Of a stretch of 64,000 nt of DNA, positions 9,341-17,708 are shown piece after piece (within the stretch, counting starts at the first letter, position 1; every line of letters starts with the position of its first letter). The position numbers were made by a program, and so were the translations under genes. This DNA is from Gemmatimonadetes bacterium T265 (GTDB taxonomy: Bacteria; Gemmatimonadota; Gemmatimonadetes; Gemmatimonadales; Gemmatimonadaceae), in contig BPUI01000001.1 in assembly GCA_019973575.1 (NCBI GenBank), positions 496,001 to 560,000 on the forward strand. Direction: 5' to 3'. The notes under the pieces were generated by a model. The model saw nothing but the letters and a program-made list of their open reading frames with translations. It made no database searches and was not told the DNA's origin.

Positions 9341-9349
9341 CGTCGGCCG

Positions 9350-10339
9350 TCAGCCCTGCGCCTTCGCCTGCTTCACCGCGTCGGCCAGCGCCGGCACGAC
9401 CTCGAACACGTCGCCCACGATCCCGTAGTCGGCCACCTTGAAGATCGGGGCCTCCTTGTCCTTGTTGATCGCGACGATCGTCTTCGACGTGCGCATCCCG
9501 GCCAGGTGCTGGATCGCCCCCGAGATGCCGACCGCGACGTAGAGCTCCGGGCTCACCACGCGCCCCGTCTGCCCGATCTGCTCCGAGTGCGGCCGCCACC
9601 CCTCGTCGGTGACGGCGCGCGTCGCACCCACGGCCGCGTTGCCGAACGAGTCGGCGAGCTGCTCGACGAGCTTGAAGTTGTCGGCGCTCTTGAGCCCGCG
9701 GCCGCCGGCGACGATCACCGGCGCCTCGCCGAGGTCGATCTTGCCGGTGTTTCCCTCCTTCATCTCGACGACTTTGACGCGCGCCGCGGCGGGGTCGGTC
9801 GCCGGCTGCACTGGCTCCACGCGCCCCGCCTTTGCGTTCGGCGTGACGGGGATCGCGCCGAGCCGCACCGAGAGCAGCGCGGGCGACGCCGTGATTCGGA
9901 GCGAGCCGATGACCTTGCCCGTGTACATCGGGTGCCGGACGACGATCGCGTCCCCCTCGACCGCGAGCGCGATCGCGTCGGGCGCGAGCGGCGCGCGCAG
10001 CTTGGCCGCGACCCGCGGGCTCAGGTCCTTGCCCTGCGACGTGGCCGAGAACACCGCGGCGCGGTAGCCGCCGTTCCTGATACGCTCGGCGACCGTCGCC
10101 GACACCGCCTCGGGGTTGTAGAGGTCGAGCGCCGGGTGCTCGACGACGAGCACCACGTCGGCCCCGACCTCGGCCAGCCGCCCCGCCTGCCCGGCAACGC
10201 CCGGCGCCCCCGCGATCAGCGCGTGCACGTCCCCGCCCCCCGTCTGGTCGGCGAGCAGGCGCGCCGCGCTCACCGCTTCCAGCCCCGCCTTGCGCACCTC
10301 GCCGTGCCGGGACTCCACGAATGCGAACACGTTCGCCAT
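9350..10339 (-). CDS. etfA: Electron transfer flavoprotein subunit alpha
   Basis: This 329-residue protein begins [22 protein letters not shown]. The N-terminal domain is about residues 1-190. The C-terminal FAD-binding domain carries [55 protein letters not shown] and IVAINKD, all diagnostic for EtfA. It follows etfB by about 63 bp. Together they form the heterodimer that accepts electrons from acyl-CoA dehydrogenases, such as the GCDH-like enzyme at 14.65-15.94 kb, and passes them to a quinone reductase, probably the Fe-S protein at the left edge. Confidence 0.95.
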   Translation of the reverse strand: MANVFAFVESRHGEVRKAGLEAVSAARLLADQTGGGDVHALIAGAPGVAGQAGRLAEVGADVVLVVEHPALDLYNPEAVSATVAERIRNGGYRAAVFSATSQGKDLSPRVAAKLRAPLAPDAIALAVEGDAIVVRHPMYTGKVIGSLRITASPALLSVRLGAIPVTPNAKAGRVEPVQPATDPAAARVKVVEMKEGNTGKIDLGEAPVIVAGGRGLKSADNFKLVEQLADSFGNAAVGATRAVTDEGWRPHSEQIGQTGRVVSPELYVAVGISGAIQHLAGMRTSKTIVAINKDKEAPIFKVADYGIVGDVFEVVPALADAVKQAKAQG

Positions 10340-10402
10340 GTCTATAATCTCAGCTAGAGGAATTCTTCGCTTCGCTCGGGATGATCCGCGCCGCCGCGCG
10401 GC

Positions 10403-11155
10403 TCAGATCACCTTCGCTTCGCTCTGCAGGAGCTTCACGAGCTCCGGCACCGCGGCCGCGCCCTGCCCGACGATCCGCCCCGCCCCGCGCTCCGGCGGCA
10501 GCTCCATCCTTGCGACCGTCACCGCCGCGGACCCGAGCTGCGCGGGCTTCGTCTCGAGCGGCTTCTTTTTCGCCGCCATGATCCCCTTGAGCGACGGCAG
10601 GCGCTCCTTGTTGAGCCCCTCGTCGACCGTGATCACCGCCGGCAGCGGGAACTCGAGCACTTCGGCCGCCCCCTCGAGCGCGCGCATCGCCGTCCCCTTC
10701 CCGCCCGCGATGTCGAGCTTGAACACGCTCGTCACGCACGGCAGGTCGAGCAGCTCGGCGACCATCGGGCCGACCGTCTGCGCGTCCGAGTCGATCGACT
10801 TCTTGCCGAAGAAGATCACGTCGTAGTTCCCGCCCTTGAGCTCCGCGGCGAGCGCCTCGGCCACGGCAAAGCCGTCCGCCGGCTGCTTGTCGGCCTTGAG
10901 GAGCACGGCCCTGTCCGCCCCCATCGAGAGCGCCTTACGCAGCTGCTCCGCCGCCGCGTCGGGGCCGAGCGAGACGACGGTGACCTCGCCGGGCGCGTTC
11001 TTCTCGTTCAACTGCAGCGCGGCCTCGACCGCCCACAGGTCGAAGTCGTTCACGTCATACTTGAGCCCGGTCTCGTCGACGCTCGCGCCGTCCTTGCCGA
11101 TCGCGAACTTCACCTCCATGACCGGGACGCGCTTGATGCAGACGGCAATCTTCAC
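10403..11155 (-). CDS. etfB: Electron transfer flavoprotein subunit beta
   Basis: The 250-residue product starts (V)KIAVCIKRVPVMEVKF, the usual EtfB N-terminus. I chose GTG 11155 because AGAGAGG lies about 8 bases upstream; an in-frame ATG at 11206 would add 17 residues with no family similarity. Diagnostic stretches include NDFDLWAVEAALQLNEK, VVSLGPDAAAEQLRKALSMGADRAVLL, FFGKKSIDSDAQTVGPMVAELLDLP and the tail PERGAGRIVGQG. First gene of the etfBA unit; its start is divergent from the DUF3142 gene, about 90 bp away. Confidence 0.95.
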   Translation of the reverse strand: MKIAVCIKRVPVMEVKFAIGKDGASVDETGLKYDVNDFDLWAVEAALQLNEKNAPGEVTVVSLGPDAAAEQLRKALSMGADRAVLLKADKQPADGFAVAEALAAELKGGNYDVIFFGKKSIDSDAQTVGPMVAELLDLPCVTSVFKLDIAGGKGTAMRALEGAAEVLEFPLPAVITVDEGLNKERLPSLKGIMAAKKKPLETKPAQLGSAAVTVARMELPPERGAGRIVGQGAAAVPELVKLLQSEAKVI

Positions 11156-11241
11156 CGCGACCTCTCTTGAAAAGCTCAGACCTGAAGAGCTTGTGAAGGA
11201 TTTCACATGGTAGCCGGCGGAAGATCGCCCGGCGCCGAACA

Positions 11242-12159
11242 GTGTTCAAGAGAGTGAATCGGCGGTCGAAACGGTTCCGGCCGGTGCGCGGGTGGGTGAC
11301 CGTCGGGCTCACCACGGCCGTGGTCGGCGCGGGCGCGTGCCGCCGCGAAGCGCCGCTTCTCCCCTCCACACGCGCCGACGGGCAGTGGATCTGGAGCGCG
11401 GCCGACCTCGCGCGCTGGCAGACGGCGCACGCCACGCGCCCGACGCTCCGCCCCGGCCTCTGGGTCAGCACCGTGTGGTGGGAAGGCGGCGCGGACGGCG
11501 GCGTGCGCCAGCGGCTCGCCCTCTCGCCCCGGCCGCTCGCGGGTGCGCCACTCGCCGTCGTCGTCCGCGTCGACGACCGCATGCACGCCGCCTGGCTCGC
11601 GGCCTCCGACAGCGCGATCGCGCTGCAGCTCGACCACGCGCTGCGCGAGCTGCTCCGCCTCGTCGCCGCGACCGGCACCGACGTGCGGGAGGTGCAACTC
11701 GACTACGACTGCCCCGTGCGCCGCCTCGCGCGCTGGGCGGCGGTCGTGCGCCGGTTGCGCGCGGGCGCGCTGGCCGGGCGTGAGGTGTGGATCACGAGCC
11801 TCGTCGCCCACGTGGCACAGCGCGACTACGGCACGTACTTTCGCGGCGTCGTCAGCGGGCACATCGTGCAGGTGTTCGACCTGTTCGCTAGCGGCGGCGG
11901 CGGCGAGCCCTCGCCGGCCGCGGCCGCGCGCCTCGCCGCACACCTCGACCGCGCCGGCCTCCCCTTCCGGCTCGGCGTCGGCGCGTTCGAGCGCGTGCTC
12001 CGGTCGGGCGACGGCGGCACGCGGCTGACGCACCACCGCGCGTGGTTCGCCCTCGCGCCGGGCCTCGCGCGCTCGCCGTGGTACCGTGGACTCTGGGTCT
12101 TTCCGGGAGGACAGCCGTGGACGTCGCTCGTCGCCTCGCCCGACTCGGCGAAACGTTAG
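11242..12159 (+). CDS. DUF3142 lipoprotein
   Basis: This 305-residue protein has a basic start, then a hydrophobic signal (VGLTTAVVGAGAC, Cys33) that fits a lipobox. The body matches DUF3142: DGQWIWSAADLARW, VDDRMHAA, REVQLDYDCPVRRLARW, VWITSLVAH, HIVQVFDLF and PFRLGVGAFE. DUF3142 is thought to adopt a TIM-barrel, hydrolase-like fold; its substrate is unknown. The stop is TAG inside GTTAGGC. It overlaps the next gene by 43 bp, so the two probably act together. Confidence 0.8.
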   Translation: MFKRVNRRSKRFRPVRGWVTVGLTTAVVGAGACRREAPLLPSTRADGQWIWSAADLARWQTAHATRPTLRPGLWVSTVWWEGGADGGVRQRLALSPRPLAGAPLAVVVRVDDRMHAAWLAASDSAIALQLDHALRELLRLVAATGTDVREVQLDYDCPVRRLARWAAVVRRLRAGALAGREVWITSLVAHVAQRDYGTYFRGVVSGHIVQVFDLFASGGGGEPSPAAAARLAAHLDRAGLPFRLGVGAFERVLRSGDGGTRLTHHRAWFALAPGLARSPWYRGLWVFPGGQPWTSLVASPDSAKR

Positions 12160-14324
12160 GCGCCCCGCGCCGCCGCGCGGCGGCGCTGCTCGCGGTGCTC
12201 GGCGTCGCCGCCGGCGCGGCATGGTCGGCCGCCCCCGCCTGCGCCTGCGGCGGCGGGTGGGCGCCCGACATCTACCAGCCGTACCTCGACCTCGGCGCCC
12301 TCATCGACAACACCGTGGGGCAGGACGACGGCGCGGCGTACGCGGGCGATGACGTGTTCCGCTTCAACTTTCTCGCGCCCGCGCTCCTCGCCGACAGCGC
12401 CGACCCGGCGCGGCGCGACGAGTACGATGACCTCCTGCGCGTCTACACCGAGCGCAGCGGCTGGGCGGGGGGCGTCGACCTCGACGACTCGACGCCGCCG
12501 CGACTCACGACGGACGCCCTGACGGCCGCGCTGCGCGCCGGCGCGCTCGACCGGGCCGCCGCGACGGCGCGTGCCCTCGTCGAGCGCTCGCTCGACATGC
12601 CCGCAGGGCGCGCGCAGCTCGAACAGCCCGTCGTCCAGCGGGCCGTCGAGTACCTCGAGCTGCGCCCCGAGCTCGCCGCGTCCGACGGGCCGCTGCTCGC
12701 GCGCTTCTTCGCCGCGCCCCCCGGCCCGCGCGACACGCCGCACGTTTCGTTGCAGTACGACAGCATATCGGCGTCCCGGGCCGTGGTGCGCGCGTGGCGC
12801 CGCGCGCAGACGGCGCGCGTCCCCAACCCCGTCCCCACCGACTCACTCCCGGCGGCGCTCGGCGAGGCCGCGGCGCTCCGGCGCATGTCGCGCGCCGACC
12901 TCGCCGCGGCCGCCGAACGCCTCACGAACTCTCCCCGCCTCCCATCGCTCCGCTTCGTGGCCCTCCAGGAGCGCACGCGCGCGCTCGTCGGCAACGGCTG
13001 GGACGAACCCGACACGACCGTCGCCGGCCGCGCCGCACGCCGCGCGCTCCGCCGCGACTACGCCGCCTGGCTCGCCGCGTACCCGACGCACCCGCTCGCC
13101 GAGCTCGTGCGCCTCACCAGCGTGCGCGCCGACCGACTCGCCGGCGACTCGGCCGCCGCGTGGGCGACGCTGCTGGCCGAGTACCCGCGGCACCGCGGGC
13201 GCGTGCTAACGGAGATGTACTACCTGCTCGACACCGGCTTCGCCCCGAACGCCGCCGTGCTCGCCCGGATCACCGACCCCCTGCTCCGCTCCGCATTCGT
13301 CTTCCACACGTTCGACTGCGACGCGGACGCCTGCCGCACCGGCGCCTTCCCGCGCGCACGGTGGGACGCCGAGTGGCGCGCCGCGCAGGACGCCCGCCCG
13401 GCCGCGTGGGCGGTCAACGCGCAGGAGCGCTTGCTGCGGGTCGCGTTAGGCGATACCACGAGCGGCGCGCTCCCCGCCGCCTTCCCCGCCGCGCCCGAGG
13501 CGCCGACCCCGCTCTGGGGCGCCCTCCGGCTCGCGCTACTCATCCGCGCCGAGCGGTGGGCGGACGCAGACGCCCAGGCCGCCGTCCTGACGCCGAGCCC
13601 GGCGGTCGCCGCGATGCGGATGCGCCTCGCCCTGCGCCGCGGCCAGTGGTCGCGCGCCTTCTCCGAACCGCAGCTCGACCCCGACGCCCGGCGCTACTTC
13701 CTCCACATCATGGCGCCCGACTCCGTGCTCGCCGCGGTGTCGGCCGCGGCCGACACGGGCGCGAGCCACGAGGCCCTGCGCGCCCGCGCCGCGCGCCGCG
13801 CCGCGGCCGGCGACTGGGCCGGCGCCGCCCGCATCGCGGCCGCCGCCGACACCGCCCTCGCCCGCCGGCTCGGCGCCACCGGCCCGCTCGCCGCCGACCG
13901 GTCGGGCGCGGGGCGCGCCGCCTACGCCCGCCACCTCGTCGAGGAACAGGACTCGCTGTTGGGCGGCGCCGACGAGCGCGAGTGGTACCGCACGGTCGAG
14001 GCGCGCTGGCTCCGCCTGACCGGCGACACGAGCGTCTGGCGCGGCGCCGCTCCGGCCGCGATCCCCGGCGTGCCGTGGACGCCCGCGGAGGAACAGCGCG
14101 CCGCGCGCCGCTTCCTCCTGACCAACTCGGAGCTCTTCTTCGCGTTAGGCGCCTACGCCGACGCCCTCCGCGCCGCCCCGCCCCGCCGCCTCGCGCTCGC
14201 GCGCGAGGCCGACGTCCCGTACAACCGCCTGATCAACCGGAACTACGACTACACGGTCTTCTGGCGCCGCGAACTCGCCCGCGACCCGGACGTCGCAATC
14301 ATCCGCAACGCCGGCCGCAGATAA
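12117..14324 (+). CDS. Large exported helical-repeat protein, partner of DUF3142 protein
   Basis: I placed the start at GTG 12117, preceded by GGGAGGA, giving 735 residues. A signal peptide follows (LLAVLGVAAGAAWSAAPACACGGGW). The mature protein opens with CGGGWAPDIYQPYLDLGALI and continues as Ala-rich helical pairs reminiscent of TPR repeats (DLAAAAERLTNSPRLPSLRFVALQERTRAL; LRRDYAAWLAAYPTHPLAELVRLTSVRADRLAGDSAAAWATLLAEYPRHRG broken into shorter helices). I cannot name the family. The overlap with the DUF3142 gene and the matching export signals suggest a shared envelope function. Confidence 0.75.
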   Translation: MDVARRLARLGETLGAPRRRAAALLAVLGVAAGAAWSAAPACACGGGWAPDIYQPYLDLGALIDNTVGQDDGAAYAGDDVFRFNFLAPALLADSADPARRDEYDDLLRVYTERSGWAGGVDLDDSTPPRLTTDALTAALRAGALDRAAATARALVERSLDMPAGRAQLEQPVVQRAVEYLELRPELAASDGPLLARFFAAPPGPRDTPHVSLQYDSISASRAVVRAWRRAQTARVPNPVPTDSLPAALGEAAALRRMSRADLAAAAERLTNSPRLPSLRFVALQERTRALVGNGWDEPDTTVAGRAARRALRRDYAAWLAAYPTHPLAELVRLTSVRADRLAGDSAAAWATLLAEYPRHRGRVLTEMYYLLDTGFAPNAAVLARITDPLLRSAFVFHTFDCDADACRTGAFPRARWDAEWRAAQDARPAAWAVNAQERLLRVALGDTTSGALPAAFPAAPEAPTPLWGALRLALLIRAERWADADAQAAVLTPSPAVAAMRMRLALRRGQWSRAFSEPQLDPDARRYFLHIMAPDSVLAAVSAAADTGASHEALRARAARRAAAGDWAGAARIAAAADTALARRLGATGPLAADRSGAGRAAYARHLVEEQDSLLGGADEREWYRTVEARWLRLTGDTSVWRGAAPAAIPGVPWTPAEEQRAARRFLLTNSELFFALGAYADALRAAPPRRLALAREADVPYNRLINRNYDYTVFWRRELARDPDVAIIRNAGRR

Positions 14325-14650
14325 CACGGAACGCCCTCGCCCGCCCATCCGACCAAGCCTGGCGCGGACGGCGGCGCGGGGCCGGAGCGCGCGTCGACGT
14401 CGCGGCCCACCCATCACCCGCCCTCGCGACGCCCCCTGGGCCGTGCGTCGTCGAGCGCGCGGAGCGCCCCGCGCCGCCGCCGCCCGCGCGGCGCGACGGT
14501 CTCACCCGGCGGCCACCGGCGGGGGCACCCCGGCCCCGTCACGTCGGACGCCAGGTCCCTCGCTCCGCTCGGGACGACAGCGTGCCGGGATAACGATCCT
14601 TCGTCGCGTCGCTCCTCAGGATGACAGACGCCGGGCGAGCCCGGCGTCTG
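14325..14650. other. Intergenic region between convergent genes
   Basis: No gene is supported here. It holds one copy of the 103-bp palindromic repeat (14373-14475). Next come two phrases common in dispersed intergenic repeats (TCGCTCCGCTCGGGACGACAG near 14560 and a CTCCTCAGGATGACAG stretch near 14610), then the hairpin at 14623-14652. Confidence 0.7.
14373..14475 (+). repeat. 103-bp palindromic intergenic repeat, copy 1
   Basis: It aligns without gaps to 51647-51749, and I count 8 mismatches (about 92% identity). Its ends form an imperfect inverted repeat: the left arm 14373-14408 pairs with the right arm 14438-14475, leaving a loop of about 29 bases. Both copies lie in non-coding gaps in the same orientation on the + strand. 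Confidence 0.85.
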
Positions 14651-14652
14651 TC
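14623..14652 (-). terminator. Perfect 14-bp hairpin at the acyl-CoA dehydrogenase stop
   Basis: Arms GACAGACGCCGGGC (14623-14636) and GCCCGGCGTCTGTC (14639-14652) pair perfectly around a 2-base centre. The right arm overlaps the stop codon of the acyl-CoA dehydrogenase gene (14651-14653). No T-tract is evident. It probably ends transcription from the minus strand and may also serve the + strand gene ending at 14324. Confidence 0.7.
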
Positions 14653-15940
14653 ACTTGAACGCGTTCAGCCCCGTGATCGCCTGCCCGAGGATGAGCGAGT
14701 GCACGTCGTGCGTTCCCTCGTACGTGTACACGCTCTCCAGGTTGGCCATGTGCCGCATGCTCGCGTACTCGGCCAGAATGCCGTTCCCGCCTAACAGCCG
14801 CCGCGCTTCGCGCGCGACGTCGGTCGCGATCGACACGTTGTTGCGCTTCGCGAGCGAGACCATCGTCGGCGTGAACGTCCCCGCGTCCTTGCACCGGCCG
14901 AGGTGCAGCGAGAGCAGCTGCCCCTTGGTGATCTCGGTGAGCATGTCGGCGAGGCGCACCTGCTGGATCTGGAACCCGCCGATCGGCCGGTCGAACATGA
15001 CGCGCGTCTTGGCGTACGCCGTCGCCTCCTCGAAGCAGGCGATCGCGGCGCCCAACGCGCCCCACGAGATCCCGTAGCGCGCCTGCGTCAGGCACATGAG
15101 CGGGCTCTTGAGCCCGCCCGACTTCGGCAGGATCGCGTCCGCCGGCAGCCGCACGTCCTCGAACGTGAGCTCGCTCGTGTCCGACGCGCGGAGCGAGAGC
15201 TTCCCCTTCTGGTCGCGCGCGCGGAACCCCGGCAGGTCCGTCGGGACGACGAAGCCGCGGATCGTCTTGTCGTCGCCGACCGCGGTCTCGCCGTGGCGCA
15301 CGGTCTTGGCCCAGACGACCGCGACCTGCGCGGCCGAGCCGTTCGTGATCCACATCTTCGCGCCGTTCAGCACGAACGATCCGTCCGCCTGCTCGCGCGC
15401 GACCGTGATCATCCCGGCCGGGTTCGACCCGTAGTCCGGCTCCGTCAGCCCGAAGCAGCCGATGGTCTCGCCCGTCGCCATCTTCGGCAGCCACTCCCGC
15501 CGCTGCGCCTCCGAGCCGAACGCGTAGATCGGGTACATGACGAGCGCGCCCTGCACCGAGGCGAACGAGCGGATCCCCGAGTCGCCGCGCTCGAGCTCCT
15601 GCATGATGAGCCCGTACTGCACGTTGTTCAGCCCCGCGCAGCCGTACTCCTCGGGCAGGTTTGCGCCGAACACCCCGAGCTCGCCCATCTTCGGGATGAG
15701 GTGCCGCGGGAACGTCCCCTCGACGTAGTGCTTGCCGATGATCGGCAGCACCTCCTCGTCGACGAAGCGCCGCACGGAGTCGCGCACCGCGCGCTCCTCT
15801 TCGGTGAGCGCGGCGTCGATGTTGAACAGGTCGCCCGCCGTCGGGCGCTGTTCGGGCGAGGCGAGGTACTGCTCGACGTCGGACGTGTCGGACTCGGGCG
15901 TCGCGGCGGACGTCCGCTCGGGGGCGATCTCGGTGGCCAT
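14651..15940 (-). CDS. Acyl-CoA dehydrogenase, glutaryl-CoA dehydrogenase-like
   Basis: This 429-residue flavoenzyme starts at ATG 15940. The N-terminal domain opens LFNIDAALTEEERAVRDSVRRFVDEEVLP. The FAD-binding middle domain has GCFGLTEPDYGSNPAGM and KMWITNGSAAQVAVVWAK. The C-terminal domain has FDRPIGGFQIQQVRLADM and RRLLGGNGILAEYASMRHMANLESVYTYEGTHDVH. Glu408 in TYEGT matches the catalytic base of GCDH/short-chain families. As in GCDH it probably oxidises, and perhaps decarboxylates, glutaryl-CoA or another short acyl-CoA, reducing ETF. A related acyl-CoA substrate cannot be excluded. Confidence 0.9.
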   Translation of the reverse strand: MATEIAPERTSAATPESDTSDVEQYLASPEQRPTAGDLFNIDAALTEEERAVRDSVRRFVDEEVLPIIGKHYVEGTFPRHLIPKMGELGVFGANLPEEYGCAGLNNVQYGLIMQELERGDSGIRSFASVQGALVMYPIYAFGSEAQRREWLPKMATGETIGCFGLTEPDYGSNPAGMITVAREQADGSFVLNGAKMWITNGSAAQVAVVWAKTVRHGETAVGDDKTIRGFVVPTDLPGFRARDQKGKLSLRASDTSELTFEDVRLPADAILPKSGGLKSPLMCLTQARYGISWGALGAAIACFEEATAYAKTRVMFDRPIGGFQIQQVRLADMLTEITKGQLLSLHLGRCKDAGTFTPTMVSLAKRNNVSIATDVAREARRLLGGNGILAEYASMRHMANLESVYTYEGTHDVHSLILGQAITGLNAFK

Positions 15941-16003
15941 GTTCGCGATGAGGAGAGAGACGCGGGAAATCTAGCCCCCCGCGCCGCCCCTTCTCCCTCC
16001 CGA

Positions 16004-16828
16004 CTACTCCTCGCGGGCCGCGCGCAGGCCGATCGTCTGCGGCAGCGGACGCCCGTGCGGGAGCGGCGGCGCCAGCTCGCGCACGCCGGCGCGCGGCCGG
16101 CGCGGCACCATGTGCCGCCGCGCGCTCGCCGTGATGCCGACCTCGCGCGCCTTCGCCCGGAACGTCGCCCCGTGGTCGACCGGGTGCCCGGCCTCGTCCT
16201 GCCATTGGTGCACCATCTCGTGCAGCAGCGTGTGCAGCGCCTCCTCCCAGCCGTGCCGGCGGATGTGCGCGCTGCCGATGACGATCTCCGCCGGGTCGCC
16301 CGTGGGCGCGGCCGCCGTGTAATGGCCGAGCCGCGTGCGCATGCGGGCCGAGAGCCGGATCGGGACCGCCTTGAGCCGGCCGCCGAAGTAGACCCGGTTG
16401 TAGTGCGCGTGGAAGCGCCGCAGCTGGGCGATCGCCGGCTCGTCCTCGGGGCGCGCACGCTCGCGCCGCCGTGGGGCCGACCCCGCCGGCCGGACGATCT
16501 GGTGCGCGAGGATCGCCTCGCGCGCCGTCCGCCGCTCGGCCCGCGTGCGCCCGCATACGAAGCCCACGACCGCGCGCAGCACCTCGGCCGGCCCGTCGCG
16601 GTAGCCCTCGTGGACGCGGAGCTCGCCGCCGCTGAAGCTGACCATCACCGTGCGGTTGCGCGTGAAGCGCAGGCGGTCGATCCCGCGCAGCCCGAGCCCG
16701 CGCAGCCGCGCGAGGAGCGCGTCGGCCTCGGCCGGCGTGGGACGCCTCGGGGGCGGCGGAACGGGCGCCGGCGCCGGCCGCCGCTCGGCCGGGAGCGCGA
16801 GTTCGAACTGCAGCGTCCGCATCGTCAT
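16004..16828 (-). CDS. SprT-like zinc metalloprotease domain protein
   Basis: This 274-residue protein has a Pro-rich N-terminus, then a SprT-like core: FHAHYNRVYFGGRLKAVPIRLS, a strand GDPAEIVIGSAHIR, and the zinc motif HEMVH (His203, Glu204, His207), with His219 of HPVDHGATFR the likely third ligand. SprT/Spartan relatives cleave DNA-protein crosslinks in eukaryotes; the bacterial members are poorly understood. It lies 7 bp after the metallophosphoesterase stop on the same strand, suggesting cotranscription. ATG 16828 and ATG 16822 are both possible starts. Confidence 0.82.
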   Translation of the reverse strand: MTMRTLQFELALPAERRPAPAPVPPPPRRPTPAEADALLARLRGLGLRGIDRLRFTRNRTVMVSFSGGELRVHEGYRDGPAEVLRAVVGFVCGRTRAERRTAREAILAHQIVRPAGSAPRRRERARPEDEPAIAQLRRFHAHYNRVYFGGRLKAVPIRLSARMRTRLGHYTAAAPTGDPAEIVIGSAHIRRHGWEEALHTLLHEMVHQWQDEAGHPVDHGATFRAKAREVGITASARRHMVPRRPRAGVRELAPPLPHGRPLPQTIGLRAAREE

Positions 16829-16835
16829 CGCGCGG

Positions 16836-17669
16836 TCACCGCACGAACGACCGCTGCGGCCCGGGCACGAAGTCGCGCGCCGCCTGCGACCAGACGAGGG
16901 TCGTGATGTCGATCCCGTCCGCGCGCAGCGTCAGCACGTTCGCCGACGACGGGCGCCCGCCGCGCGAGCGGTTGCTCACCGTGCCCGCCGTCGACACGAT
17001 CGTCCCCTTCTTTGTGGTCTCCACCTCGTGCACCGCCTCCTGGTGGTCGTGCCCGCAGAGCACGAGGTCCGTGCCGATCTCGGCGAACGCGCCTAACACC
17101 CGGCGGGTGTGCTTGAGCCCGTGCCGCTGCGACAGCTCGCCCATGACCGGGTTGTGGTGCATGACGACCACGCGGTAGTCGCCCGCGGGCGCGGCGGCGA
17201 ACTCCGCCCCCGCGCGCTCGACCTGCGAGCGGCGCAGGTGGCCGATGATCGAGATGTCGCGCACGTTCCAGGTCAGCGTCTGCGGGAGCACGCCCTGCGC
17301 GGTGTTGAGCCCGACGAAGACCGCCCCGGGGGCGCCCGGCACGCGCAGCACCGGCTCGAGGTCCGCGGAGACGTAGTCGCGGTAGTTGGCGTACATCTCC
17401 GCGTCGTCGCCGATGCCTAACGGCGCCTTCCACCAGAGCACGTCGTGGTTGCCGGGGACGACGATCGTGTGGCTCACCCGCCCCGCGTCGCGCAGGAACA
17501 CCGCCGCGCGCTGGAACTCCCCCGAGCGCGCCCGCTGCGTGAGGTCGCCCGAGACGGCCACGACGTCGTAGCGCTCCCGCTCGACGAGCCGCTCCAGCGC
17601 CTCGACCTGCGCCGGGACGGCCGGGCGGCCGAAGTGCAGGTCGGAGACGTGGAAGACGCGGAGCGCCAC
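16836..17669 (-). CDS. Calcineurin-like metallophosphoesterase
   Basis: This 277-residue protein starts at GTG 17669. It carries the complete metallophosphoesterase signature: SDLHFG (Asp10, His12), SGDLTQ (Asp42), PGNHDV (Asn74, His75), a later VVMHHNP and LCGHDHQ. This is the architecture of class III cyclic nucleotide phosphodiesterase (CpdA/Icc)-like proteins and of lipid A UDP-diacylglucosamine hydrolases. No signal peptide is seen, so it is cytoplasmic. The substrate is unknown. It begins about 39 bp after the isocitrate dehydrogenase stop on the same strand. Confidence 0.85.
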   Translation of the reverse strand: MALRVFHVSDLHFGRPAVPAQVEALERLVERERYDVVAVSGDLTQRARSGEFQRAAVFLRDAGRVSHTIVVPGNHDVLWWKAPLGIGDDAEMYANYRDYVSADLEPVLRVPGAPGAVFVGLNTAQGVLPQTLTWNVRDISIIGHLRRSQVERAGAEFAAAPAGDYRVVVMHHNPVMGELSQRHGLKHTRRVLGAFAEIGTDLVLCGHDHQEAVHEVETTKKGTIVSTAGTVSNRSRGGRPSSANVLTLRADGIDITTLVWSQAARDFVPGPQRSFVR

Positions 17670-17708
17670 GGGACGGGGCCTGACGGGTCGGTGCCTAACA
17701 GAACGGGG

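Noticed and set aside
14555-14622. Phrases with TCGCTCCGCTCGGGA and CTCCTCAGGATGACAG as a coding region
   Set aside because: They are of the type found in dispersed intergenic repeats and sit between convergent gene ends without a start or ribosome site.
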